From Paenibacillus sp. LHD-38 (GTDB taxonomy: Bacteria; Bacillota; Bacilli; Paenibacillales; Paenibacillaceae), in assembly GCF_031157315.1 (NCBI RefSeq), contig NZ_JAVIFU010000039.1:1-64000 (forward strand): DNA of 64,000 bases. Reading direction: 5' to 3'. The position numbers were made by a program, and so were the translations under genes. The number at the start of each line of letters is the position of its first letter. Within the stretch, counting starts at the first letter, position 1. Below, piece after piece: positions 51,741 to 60,538 of the stretch. Under the pieces are notes generated by a model. It was not told the DNA's origin. It did no database searches and saw nothing but the letters and a program-made list of their open reading frames with translations.

Positions 51741-53093
51741 TTACTTTCGAGCGGATTGGGCCAACAAGTCGCCAATCCGTTCGATTCCTCTCGTTATGTT
51801 CTCTTCGTTCACGTTCGTCACGTTTAGCTTCAATAGATTAGTTCGCTGAAAATAAGACAAGTAGTCACGATCCACAGTGTCAACGAGAATCGATTCCTTG
51901 CGTAAATGTCTGATAAGCTGCGGGACTGAAATCGTTCGATCCAGCACAATATGAGTATGGATAATCGGCTGGTTGGAGCGTTCGTATGAGAAAGCGCCGC
52001 TGCGTTGAGATGCTGCCTGCATAAGAGCCGAATCGAGAAGCTTGGCCCTTACCGCGTAGCGATCGCGAATATTGCTGCGGTGACGCTCGAACATGCCGCT
52101 TCGCAAATAGATTTCAAGCGCGGCTTGCGAGAGCATGGAGCTGTCGATGTCATTTTGTTTTTTGTACAATCGAAAGGGTTCGGCAAGGCTGTCAGGGATA
52201 ACCGCGACACCGATGCGCAGGCCCGGAAATATAATTTTCGAGTAGCTTTTTAGGTAAATAACATGGGACGAGCCGTCGTAGGCAAATACCGGATCGGCCT
52301 TGCTGTCCTGCTCAAAGTCAGCCAAGTAGTCATCTTCAATAATATACACATCGTATTTGGCGGCCAGTTTGGCGAGCAGCTTCTTGTCCTCTCGCGAATA
52401 AGAGCAGCCAAGCGGATTATGAAAGCGCGGCATCGTATAAAAAAACTTAATATCCTCCGTACGAAAGAGCTCCTCCAGCCTGTCAAAATCAATCCCGTCC
52501 GCATGACGTTCAATGCCGATAACCGGCACGCGGCGCGTCTCCAAATATTCAATAAATAGATGGTAGCCGGGCTGCTCAATCAGCACTTTGTTTTTTTCAT
52601 TTGGAAAAGGCATAACCGCAAGCAGCGACAGCGCCTGCTGGATTCCGGATACGATAAACACGTTCCTCTCCGGCGTGAAAACCTGATAGCTTGCTAATTG
52701 CTTGCACACGATGTCCACAAGGGAATCCATTCCTTTGGCCGTGCCGTACATGAATAAATCCTTCTGATAGGTATCGATCGCTTTATTAATGCAGTGCTGA
52801 AAGTCCAAATAAGGAAACAGTGCGGGATCGGGAGCTGCAGCGGCAAAATTCAAAACGCCGTTCGCTTCGCTTGGCGCGGTCTGGTTCCCTTTCACCACAT
52901 AATAGCCGCTCTTCGGCATTGCATAGACCAGATGCCTTTTCTCAAGCTCCTCTAATGCTTTGACAATCGTGCTTATGCTGCAGCCAAAATGCTTGGCGAG
53001 CGTGCGAATGGAAGGCAGCTTTTGCCCGTCTCGATAAGGCTGCTTCGAGAGCAGCTCCTCCAGCTGGCTCATGAGCTTTAAATAGATGTACAT
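51741..53093 (-). CDS. MocR/GabR-type regulator
   Basis: A 450-residue GntR-aminotransferase fusion. N-terminal winged helix (about 1-70: KLPSIRTLAKHFGCSISTIVKALEEL) and class I aminotransferase-like effector domain (90-445) with the PLP lysine motif LKSYSKIIFPGLRIG. ATG at 53093 follows AGAGGAGC; the frame is open further upstream but without a site. Position beside the roc operon suggests it regulates arginine or amino acid catabolism; this is inferred, as the genes are convergent. Confidence 0.9.
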   Translation of the reverse strand: MYIYLKLMSQLEELLSKQPYRDGQKLPSIRTLAKHFGCSISTIVKALEELEKRHLVYAMPKSGYYVVKGNQTAPSEANGVLNFAAAAPDPALFPYLDFQHCINKAIDTYQKDLFMYGTAKGMDSLVDIVCKQLASYQVFTPERNVFIVSGIQQALSLLAVMPFPNEKNKVLIEQPGYHLFIEYLETRRVPVIGIERHADGIDFDRLEELFRTEDIKFFYTMPRFHNPLGCSYSREDKKLLAKLAAKYDVYIIEDDYLADFEQDSKADPVFAYDGSSHVIYLKSYSKIIFPGLRIGVAVIPDSLAEPFRLYKKQNDIDSSMLSQAALEIYLRSGMFERHRSNIRDRYAVRAKLLDSALMQAASQRSGAFSYERSNQPIIHTHIVLDRTISVPQLIRHLRKESILVDTVDRDYLSYFQRTNLLKLNVTNVNEENITRGIERIGDLLAQSARK

Positions 53094-53272
53094 GTGCAAG
53101 CTCCTCTCTATCCGTACCGTTTTAGTGCATTTCGAATAGTGTAGCATGCGAGGCGGAGGAGATGTGCTAAACCTGCTCTTTTCTTGAATGAAGTACATCA
53201 AATTGGACAGTGACAGTCGTTTTCGGTTTCGCTCGTTAGCAGGGGGAGACACTACGGCCGTATGTTGTTGAA

Positions 53273-53460
53273 GTAGAGGGAATTTCTCCTGTTATATCTA
53301 TTCTGATGATGCAGCAGGATTGTTATAGATGGAAAAGCTCCAGTTAAATGGGCGGTTTTTTGGGTATTGGCGGGAAATTGTGACGATTAGCAGGAGAAGT
53401 TCCATCTAAAAGCTCATGAGTGCCACTTACGAAGGATTTAACTGGAACTTTTCCCGTTAA
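53273..53460. repeat. Four-box palindromic repeat array, locus 2
   Basis: Four 23-bp boxes at 53273-53295, 53325-53347, 53387-53409 and 53438-53460, all with GGA-N5-TCC at the same internal position. Distances are 52, 62 and 51, as in 36519-36705; spacers are 29, 39 and 28 bp. It lies between divergently transcribed MocR and amidase genes; nothing else is seen in this 500-bp gap. Confidence 0.85.
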
Positions 53461-53607
53461 TTGAACTAACGGATAAAAAAGCATAGCGCCGAAAGAGTCA
53501 GCTTGGAAAGTTTGGCTATACTTATTCATTACGGTGACAGGACTCCCCATGTTGGTTAGGATGAGAGAAGAATGGGAAGAGAACGAGGCAGGATGGGGGA
53601 TGAACAA

Positions 53608-55092
53608 GTGAAAATAAATAAGCGAAAATGGATCATTGAAGCGGACATTTTTGGGATGCAAGCCGCAATGGAAGAGGGCTGGCTGAGCTCGGAAGAGCTG
53701 GTCACGCTGTACCTGGAGCGGATCGGGACACATGATCCGCTGCTTCGGTCCCTACTGGAAATCAACCCGGATGCGATTGACATCGCAAAGGCTTTGGATA
53801 AGGAACGGGGCGAGACCGGAAGCCGGGGGAGCTTGCATGGTATTCCGATTTTGCTGAAGGATAATATCGATACGCGGGATAGGCTGCACACGAGCGCAGG
53901 TTCAGTGGCGCTGGCAAACTCTTACGCCGCGGAGGATTCTGCCGTAGCTGCCAGACTGCGTGCCGCGGGTGCTGTAATACTGGGAAAAACAAATATGACC
54001 GAGTGGGCAAACTTTATGTCAGGGTCGATGTGGGCAGGCTACAGCTCCAGAGGCGGGCAGACACTTAATCCTTATGGTCCGGGGGAGCTGTTCATCGGCG
54101 GTTCGAGCTCCGGGTCAGCTGCCGCGGTTGCCGCCAATCTGGGAGCGGCTGCAATCGGAACGGAAACCTCCGGCTCGATTATCAGCCCGGCATGCCAGAC
54201 AGCATTGGTCGGCATTAAGCCTACGATTGGATTAGTCAGCCGAGCAGGCATCATTCCGATTACGAACAGCCAAGATACAGCTGGACCCATGGCGAGAACG
54301 GTAACCGACGCGGCTATTCTCCTCGGAGTGATAGCAGGGGCGGATGAGCGAGACGAGGCAACCGCGGCGGGAGCGAGGCACGCGCAGCAAGACTACACAT
54401 CCTTCTTGGATGCAAGCTATTTGAAGCAAGCCCGGATCGGGATTCCGCGCTTTTATTATAAAGATTTAGACGAGGACAGGTTAGCGGTCATAGAGCGAGC
54501 CATCGAGGCTTTAAAGGAATCAGGCGCCGCCATCATTGATCCCGTGGAGCTGCCTTGCGAGCAGGTTGATTGGGACTGGCATGTACTGCGGTACGAGTTC
54601 AAAAGATACCTGAATGATTATTTGGCAAAGCTGGATGAATCGGTACCCGTCCATTCGCTGCAGGAGCTGATTGCCTACAATGAAAGGTTTGCCGAAATCG
54701 CATTGAAATACGGTCAAGGCACTTTGATTTGGTCAGAGGAGACGAGCGGAACGCTGACGGAGCCGGAGTATATGGAAAGCCTGCGAAGAAATAAAGAGCT
54801 GGCCGGGAAGCAAGGCATTGACGCTGCTTTGGAGAAATATCGGTTGGATGCGCTTCTGTTCCTCGGCAACGAGGGCGGCGACGATCTTGCCGCAAGGGCG
54901 GGTTATCCTGTCATAACGGTACCCGGTGGCGATGCCGAGCAAGGAATCATAGCGCCGGGCGGCTATGTGACCAAGGGGCCGCAGGGCATTTCCTTTATCG
55001 GTACCGCCTTCAGTGAGCCGACGCTCATTAAGCTTGCATACGGATACGAGCAGGCGACGAAGCACCGGTATCCACCTTCCGCATTTAACTAA
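53608..55092 (+). CDS. Amidase-signature family hydrolase
   Basis: Ser-cisSer-Lys amidase, about 494 residues: catalytic Lys in ILLKDNIDT, cis-Ser/Ser in GGSSSGSAAAVAANLGAAAIGTETSGSI. Related to peptide amidases rather than GatA of the transamidosome (no GatB/C beside it). Start uncertain: GTG 53608 has GGGGG eight bases upstream; ATG 53593 and ATG 53572 are in frame. Substrate unknown. Confidence 0.88.
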   Translation: MKINKRKWIIEADIFGMQAAMEEGWLSSEELVTLYLERIGTHDPLLRSLLEINPDAIDIAKALDKERGETGSRGSLHGIPILLKDNIDTRDRLHTSAGSVALANSYAAEDSAVAARLRAAGAVILGKTNMTEWANFMSGSMWAGYSSRGGQTLNPYGPGELFIGGSSSGSAAAVAANLGAAAIGTETSGSIISPACQTALVGIKPTIGLVSRAGIIPITNSQDTAGPMARTVTDAAILLGVIAGADERDEATAAGARHAQQDYTSFLDASYLKQARIGIPRFYYKDLDEDRLAVIERAIEALKESGAAIIDPVELPCEQVDWDWHVLRYEFKRYLNDYLAKLDESVPVHSLQELIAYNERFAEIALKYGQGTLIWSEETSGTLTEPEYMESLRRNKELAGKQGIDAALEKYRLDALLFLGNEGGDDLAARAGYPVITVPGGDAEQGIIAPGGYVTKGPQGISFIGTAFSEPTLIKLAYGYEQATKHRYPPSAFN

Positions 55093-55109
55093 TGCCTTTT
55101 AGGCCAATA

Positions 55110-55156
55110 AAATAGGCGCAAGCAGAGATCCTGAGGTCACATGCTTGCGCCTATTT
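55110..55156. terminator. Bidirectional terminator
   Basis: A perfect 15-bp stem (55110-55124 with 55142-55156) between the convergent amidase and DUF457-like genes; A/T-rich at both feet. Confidence 0.82.
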
Positions 55157-55179
55157 GCTGTTTGGTCTGTTATCAGCGC

Positions 55180-55824
55180 CTACAGCCGGAGTTTAAACGA
55201 TTTTTTTGTTAACGGATAAAGCCATTTCACGCCGCTTGGCGTAAGGGTATCCGCTACGAGATGGGATAAATAACCGAGCATCGCAACGATTGCGATCCCT
55301 TCGAGCTCAAGCTGGTTTTCCAGTCCCCAGCCGATAGCTCCCCAAATCGGGACAGCCCATACCGTATGCGTCATGCCGCGATGCTTCAGCCAGGGCACCC
55401 AAGCGGCAAACAGCCCAAAGCCGATAAGCCAGTTCATCTGATAGTAATAACCGGCATACATGACGATAATGCCGACGGCGCTGGCAAGCACATTTCGAAT
55501 GACGCCTTGTTTAGCGACCAGGCCAAGCAGGAAGACAGCGCCGGCAACCCCGATGTACAAGGGGGACGGCGTGCGGTCAGTGAAGAAATAATAGCAGATG
55601 ATGCCTGCAAGCAGGAAGCCTGACCACAGTGTAAACTCGCGAATAAGCTTGGATATTTTGCTGAGCTTGGTGCTTAGCATGCTGGGGCCGTCAAGATCGG
55701 CGCTTAAAGCAGAGAATCCCGCTACCGCAATGTAAATAGCGGCATTCTCCAAGGTAAAGGGAAAATAAACGGAAGCGGCGGCGCCAACAGCGGCTCCAAT
55801 GGCCAAATGGGTCTTTCCTGTCAT
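55180..55824 (-). CDS. YdjM/DUF457-like membrane protein
   Basis: A 214-residue polytopic membrane protein with about five to six helices and the conserved polar motifs of the YdjM metal-dependent hydrolase family: KTHLAIGAAVG at the N-terminus, ADLDGP, KHRGMTHT and LSHLVADTLTPSGVKWLYP. These His/Asp residues suggest a metal site at the membrane face; activity is unproven. AGGAGG lies before the ATG at 55824; the frame upstream to 55899 lacks a site. Third in a probable regulator/small-protein/this-gene transcript. Confidence 0.85.
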   Translation of the reverse strand: MTGKTHLAIGAAVGAAASVYFPFTLENAAIYIAVAGFSALSADLDGPSMLSTKLSKISKLIREFTLWSGFLLAGIICYYFFTDRTPSPLYIGVAGAVFLLGLVAKQGVIRNVLASAVGIIVMYAGYYYQMNWLIGFGLFAAWVPWLKHRGMTHTVWAVPIWGAIGWGLENQLELEGIAIVAMLGYLSHLVADTLTPSGVKWLYPLTKKSFKLRL

Positions 55825-55870
55825 AAATCCTCCTGTGACTGACGATGTGTAGTTACGAAATTGCAGTCTA

Positions 55871-56032
55871 TTATAGTTGTTCGCGGTTAACCTGTTCATT
55901 GCGTACCATTTGCTCCAGCTTTTCTACGAGCCGGTCATGTGACGGGTCTTTTTTGCCGAATCCGAATATCCGCTTCCGGTTTTGCTCCTTGAGCAATTGA
56001 AGCAGATAAAGCTTTTCTTTCAGCGTAAACAT
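55871..56032 (-). CDS. Short 53-residue protein, unknown
   Basis: A short gene reading MFTLKEKLYLLQLLKEQNR, then a basic middle with FGFGKKD, ending in a charged helix (LVEKLEQMV) and QVNREQL. Rich in Lys/Leu/Glu and predicted helical, soluble; no family recognised. AGGAGG (56045-56050) precedes the ATG and overlaps the stop codon of the AraC gene upstream, indicating translational coupling. 46 bp separate it from the next gene. Confidence 0.6.
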   Translation of the reverse strand: MFTLKEKLYLLQLLKEQNRKRIFGFGKKDPSHDRLVEKLEQMVRNEQVNREQL

Positions 56033-56048
56033 GTTGGCCTAGAACCTC

Positions 56049-56936
56049 CTATCTAATCAGCTTGCCGGTAATCGTTGTTTCCTTGCGGTAAACGCTTGGC
56101 GTCATGCCCGTGCATCTTTTGAATAACGCGTTAAAAGAATGAATGTCCCTGTAGCCGACCATCTCGGCGATGGCGCTGATTTTGAGCATAGAGCCGCGAA
56201 GCAGCTCTTGGCTTTTTTGGATGCGTAAATTTTGCAGGTAGCGGTAGAAGCTCTGCTTCGTATGCTGCATAAAAAGCCGCTGCAGATGCCGCTCGCTCCA
56301 GCCGCTTGCCTCCGCAAGCTTAGCAAGCGTCAGCTCCTGATTGTAATGCTGATCCAGCTCATTCAACAGCATATGAAAAGACGTTTGCTGCGCAGCCTGT
56401 GCCAGGTTGTCATGCTCCATCGAGCGCTGCAGCGTAACGAGCAGCTGCAGCAGCAGGGAATGCAAGTAATCCGATGAGCCGGTCCGAGGAAGCTCATATT
56501 CACGGTGCATCGATCGAAACAGCTTCTCGAATTCGTCATTATTATCCATGCAGGAATAATACGGACAATGCCCGTTCTCCATATCATTCAAAAGCTGCGC
56601 GAGGCGGTAATCCGAAGCGAATGCACTAAGCTTATGCAGCAGCAGCGGAGAAAAGACGCAGTTGAATACGCCTAAAGGGCTGCTCTTTTTGTTTGTGGAA
56701 AGCGGTCGAAACACATGCGAAATACCGATGGGAATGAAAAATACCTGTCCTTTGCTCACCTTATGTACTTGATCCCCGATGTGATGGTAGCCCGTTCCTT
56801 CAGCAATATATACGCATTCAAGAAAATCATGATCATGATAAGGGCTCATAATGCTTTCGACGGCGCGATTGACGTAGAGCAGCAGGTTCTTCTGAAAAAA
56901 GTGCTCGCCACGGTACGTTTCTACGGGATGGTTCAT
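56049..56936 (-). CDS. AraC-family regulator, probable rhamnosidase activator
   Basis: A 295-residue AraC/RhaS-like regulator: N-terminal cupin-type domain (YHDHDFLECVYIAEGTGYHH, FIPIGISHVFRP) and C-terminal two-HTH domain (KLAEASGWSERHLQRLFMQH, ISAIAEMVGYRDIHSFNALFKRCTG). ATG at 56936 has GGGGAGAG upstream. Divergent from the GH78 rhamnosidase gene with 219 bp between them, so sugar-responsive control of that gene is likely. Confidence 0.9.
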   Translation of the reverse strand: MNHPVETYRGEHFFQKNLLLYVNRAVESIMSPYHDHDFLECVYIAEGTGYHHIGDQVHKVSKGQVFFIPIGISHVFRPLSTNKKSSPLGVFNCVFSPLLLHKLSAFASDYRLAQLLNDMENGHCPYYSCMDNNDEFEKLFRSMHREYELPRTGSSDYLHSLLLQLLVTLQRSMEHDNLAQAAQQTSFHMLLNELDQHYNQELTLAKLAEASGWSERHLQRLFMQHTKQSFYRYLQNLRIQKSQELLRGSMLKISAIAEMVGYRDIHSFNALFKRCTGMTPSVYRKETTITGKLIR

Positions 56937-57155
56937 GCAGCGCTCTCCCCAAAGAAAAATTTTTAGCCTCATGCGGAAATGTCCGGATTACCCCATACTT
57001 TTGTCCTTTTCACCTGTAAATAATTTAAACGGCTTTCATATAATTATAGAGGAAAGCAACGTGGCAAGGAAGGCGAACACTCGATAAATGACGCGGGCAC
57101 GGATAGGAAACTAGCAAAGTGCAGCAGTATAAACGAACTTTAGGAGGAATATAGC

Positions 57156-59816
57156 ATGTTCGAGACGAGAGGACTGCGCTGTGAGTATCAGGAAAATCCG
57201 ATTGGAATCGGTGTGGCAAGGCCTCGGCTGAGCTGGAAGCTGCAATCGGATGAGCGCGGGGTAAGCCAGATTGCCTATGAAATCGAGATAGCCGGCGATG
57301 CGGAATTTGCTTCTGTCATTTGGAAGTCGGGGCGGGTGGATTCTGATCAATCGGTGCTTGTGGAGCTGCAAGCCTTTCAAGCGGAATCATGCAAGCGCTA
57401 TTACTACCGCGTTCGGGCATGGAATCAATTGGGGGAGCATTCACCGTGGTCAGAGACGGCCTTCTGGGAGATGGGGTTGCTCAGCCCGGAAGAATGGTCA
57501 GCGGAATGGATTGCCGCGCCGCTTGCGCTGCTGCCTGTCGAAGCCGAGCCCTCACCGCTGCTAAGAAAGAGTTTCAAGCTTGCAGGAACGGTGAAAGAAG
57601 CGCGGCTGTATGCGACTGCACTGGGGCTTTATGAGCTGGAGCTTAATGGACGGCGGGTGGGCGACTGTTATTTTACGCCTGGCTGGACGAGCTACAACCA
57701 TACTTTGCAGACGCAGACGTATGATGTGACAGCGCTGCTAGAGTCAGGAGAAAATGCGATAGGTGCTTGGCTTGGCAATGGATGGTATAAAGGGAATTTG
57801 GCATGGGGCAATCAGCGCTGCTTGTATGGCGATCAATTGGCGCTGCTGCTGCAGCTGCGGGTTGTGTATTCCGACGGCACGGAGGAGCTGATCGTTTCGG
57901 ATGACAGCTGGAAGGCTGCTGTCGGTTCGATCCAGCTGTCGGAGATTTATCACGGTGAAACCTACGATGCGCGCCTTGAACGGAAGGGCTGGAGCACAGC
58001 TGCCTATGAAGAAAACGGAGAAGGCTGGCAACCCGCCGTTGTGATCGAGCATGGGCTGGAGATGCTGAAGCCGCAAATAAATGAGCCGGTACGCAAGCAA
58101 GAGAGATTAAAGCCGATTGCCCTGTTCACGACCCCGAAGGGAGAGCGGGTGCTTGATTTTGGCCAAAACATGGTCGGCTGGGTTCAATTTGAGGTAGAGG
58201 GAACGGCAGGAACGGAGGTAACGCTGCTGCACGCCGAGGTTCTGGATAATGAGGGCAATTTCTACACCGAAAATTTGCGGGCGGCCAAGCAGAGCATCAG
58301 CTACGTACTAAGGGGCGGAGAGCGTGAATCCTTCGAACCGCGGTTTACCTTCCAAGGTTTCCGTTACGTGCAGCTGCTCGGGTTCCCGGAGGAGCTGGAG
58401 CTGGATGATTTTACAGGCGTTGTTCTGCATTCGGATATGGAGGAAACGGGGCATTTCGCATGCTCGGAGCCGCTCGTCAATCAGCTTCAGCACAACATCA
58501 AATGGGGCTTAAAGGGCAACTTTCTTGACGTGCCGACCGATTGTCCGCAGCGAGATGAACGGCTAGGCTGGACGGGCGACGCACAAATGTTCATTCAGAC
58601 GGCCTCCTATTTAACGAACGTTGCTCCTTTCTTCACCAAGTGGCTGCGCGATTTGGAGTCCGAACAAGGCGAGGATGGCGGCGTTCCATTCGTTATTCCC
58701 CATGTGCTGAAAGAGCAGGATCAATCCTCGGCGGCTTGGGGTGACGCGGCTGTTATTTGTCCATGGACCCTTTATGTTTGTTACGGCGACAAACGAATTT
58801 TGGAACAGCAATTTGAAAGTATGGCGGCATGGGTTTCGTATATTCGTCGACAGGGCGAAAACGAGTTTTTGTGGAATACGGGCTTTCACTTTGGCGACTG
58901 GCTTGGGCTCGATGCTAAATCCGGCGATTACATAGGCGCAACGGATCGCGATTTCATAGCGACGGCCTTTTATGCGTACTCGGTATCACTTGTTCGGAAG
59001 ACGGCTGCGATCCTGAATAAATCTGAGGCCGAGGCGGAATATCAGCAGCTTTATGACCGAATCGTATCCGCATTCCGGGAGAAATTCGTAACGGCATCGG
59101 GGAGGCTCGCCGTTCCGACGCAAACGGCTCAAGTGCTTGCCCTGATGTTTGGCTTGCTTGACGAGACTGCCGAGAAACGGGCCATCGAGAAGCTGTCCGA
59201 GCTGCTGAAGCAAAGTGATTTCCATCTGACGACCGGCTTCGTGGGCACGCCATATTTAAACCATGTGCTCAGCGCTTACGGCCAGAACGAGATTGCCTAT
59301 AAGCTGCTGCTTCAACAGACCTATCCATCTTGGCTTTACCCGGTGACGAAGGGCGCAACGACCATTTGGGAGCATTGGGACGGAATCAAGGAGGATGGAA
59401 GCTTCTGGAGCAAGGATATGAACTCGTTCAACCACTATGCGTACGGCGCCATTGGTGATTGGATGTACCGGACGGCAGCAGGCATTCAAACGGTGGAAAC
59501 AGCTCCGGGCTACAAACAGATTATCATTGCGCCGCAGCCTGGCGAGGGGCTGACCTGGGCCGAAGGAAGCTTGGAAACCCTGTACGGAACCGTCAGCTCT
59601 AAATGGAACAAATCAGAGAACGGAGCCTATACGCTGGACGTGACCATACCGCCGAATGCGACGGCAAATATTCGGCTGCCGGACACAACGGCTGAATCCA
59701 AGGTTACCGAGAGCGGCGCCGCGCTCAGCGAAGCTGCGGGAATAAATGCGGTACATGCGGCGGCGGATGGCCTTACAATCACGGCTGGATCAGGCAGCTA
59801 TCGGTTAGCGTGGTAG
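57156..59816 (+). CDS. Alpha-L-rhamnosidase, GH78
   Basis: An 886-residue, signal-peptide-free (cytoplasmic) rhamnosidase. N-terminal beta-domains (PRLSWKLQ, GLYELELNGRRVGDCYFTPGWTSY), the D/E-rich active-site segment VPTDCPQRDERLGWTGDAQ (about residues 459-476) in the (alpha/alpha)6 domain, and the late WEHWDGI (E739), followed by a C-terminal beta-sandwich. Removes terminal L-rhamnose from imported oligosaccharides or glycosides. AGGAGG before ATG. Monocistronic, opposite the AraC regulator. Confidence 0.95.
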   Translation: MFETRGLRCEYQENPIGIGVARPRLSWKLQSDERGVSQIAYEIEIAGDAEFASVIWKSGRVDSDQSVLVELQAFQAESCKRYYYRVRAWNQLGEHSPWSETAFWEMGLLSPEEWSAEWIAAPLALLPVEAEPSPLLRKSFKLAGTVKEARLYATALGLYELELNGRRVGDCYFTPGWTSYNHTLQTQTYDVTALLESGENAIGAWLGNGWYKGNLAWGNQRCLYGDQLALLLQLRVVYSDGTEELIVSDDSWKAAVGSIQLSEIYHGETYDARLERKGWSTAAYEENGEGWQPAVVIEHGLEMLKPQINEPVRKQERLKPIALFTTPKGERVLDFGQNMVGWVQFEVEGTAGTEVTLLHAEVLDNEGNFYTENLRAAKQSISYVLRGGERESFEPRFTFQGFRYVQLLGFPEELELDDFTGVVLHSDMEETGHFACSEPLVNQLQHNIKWGLKGNFLDVPTDCPQRDERLGWTGDAQMFIQTASYLTNVAPFFTKWLRDLESEQGEDGGVPFVIPHVLKEQDQSSAAWGDAAVICPWTLYVCYGDKRILEQQFESMAAWVSYIRRQGENEFLWNTGFHFGDWLGLDAKSGDYIGATDRDFIATAFYAYSVSLVRKTAAILNKSEAEAEYQQLYDRIVSAFREKFVTASGRLAVPTQTAQVLALMFGLLDETAEKRAIEKLSELLKQSDFHLTTGFVGTPYLNHVLSAYGQNEIAYKLLLQQTYPSWLYPVTKGATTIWEHWDGIKEDGSFWSKDMNSFNHYAYGAIGDWMYRTAAGIQTVETAPGYKQIIIAPQPGEGLTWAEGSLETLYGTVSSKWNKSENGAYTLDVTIPPNATANIRLPDTTAESKVTESGAALSEAAGINAVHAAADGLTITAGSGSYRLAW

Positions 59817-59878
59817 GGAATTCTTGCACGGCATAGGCAGCAGGCAGCGGATCAGGCTCACCCCCTTACTCTAAAACA

Positions 59879-59887
59879 TGTTATAAT
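59879..59887 (+). promoter_or_regulatory. Extended -10 promoter of metal-sensor gene
   Basis: TG-T-TATAAT, 35 bp before the start, no good -35. Typical extended -10 element. Confidence 0.45.
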
Positions 59888-59922
59888 GTGCTTCAGGACA
59901 AATAGGGTTGGTGGGATGAAAA

Positions 59923-60288
59923 ATGGATATTCAAGTTGCCGCGGCATGTGATGATACATGCGCAGGCTCTGAGGTAAACATAGAGAATGTAAAAAGCAAA
60001 TTGATTCCGGAGACAACCGCTGCCCAGCTGGCAGATCTGTTCAAGGCGCTGGGCGACCCGACGCGGGTGAAGATGATCCATGCGCTCGTCCAATCAGAGC
60101 TCTGCGTTCACGACCTGACTGAAGTGCTCTCGATGGGTCAATCAGCGGTTTCCCATCAGCTGCGGCTGCTGCGGAATATGCGTATCGTAAAGCGGAGAAA
60201 GGTCGGCAAAACGGTTTTCTACTCGCTTGATGACGATCATGTGGAACAAATCTTTTTACTGACGCTTCAGCATTTAAAGCATGAATAA
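59923..60288 (+). CDS. SmtB/CzrA-like metal-sensing ArsR repressor
   Basis: A 121-residue winged-helix metal sensor. It carries two metal-site signatures: the alpha-5 site (D-x-H, then H-x-x-H, with the 2/11/3 spacing of SmtB in the sequence DDHVEQIFLLTLQHLKH) and Cys residues in an N-terminal tail (ACDDTC) plus ELCVHD before the recognition helix, as in CadC-type sensors. Zinc or cadmium sensing is likely. No transporter gene is adjacent, so its target is elsewhere. GGTGGG precedes the ATG. Confidence 0.9.
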   Translation: MDIQVAAACDDTCAGSEVNIENVKSKLIPETTAAQLADLFKALGDPTRVKMIHALVQSELCVHDLTEVLSMGQSAVSHQLRLLRNMRIVKRRKVGKTVFYSLDDDHVEQIFLLTLQHLKHE

Positions 60289-60298
60289 TAGATTCTGG

Positions 60299-60343
60299 AA
60301 AGGCTGCTCTTCAGGTTAATTACCTGTTGGGCAGCCTTTTTTT
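60299..60343 (+). terminator. Rho-independent terminator
   Basis: AAAGGCTGC / GCAGCCTTT with a structured loop (AGGT/ACCT) and a seven-T tail. Confidence 0.9.
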
Positions 60344-60538
60344 GAGGAAAACAGTCGTGCATTTAGTTGTAGGGACAAAATGTTATTTATTTTTAGTAAA
60401 AAAACAGTATAATTTTACTTATCTCATCCGTTCTATTGTCATGGATCAAGAAATCTGGCATATTGAAAGTAACGAGGGCTTTGAGGCGCGCTTTGGCTCT
60501 TGCATAGCGCGGCCGCGGCCTGCAGGAAGGAACGGCGT

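Noticed and set aside
60509..60526. Adjacent GCGGCCGC and CCTGCAGG 8-bp restriction-site words before the LacI gene, suggesting vector sequence
   Set aside because: The flanking sequence is continuous and coding signals are normal; two GC-rich words by chance are more likely than a cloning scar.
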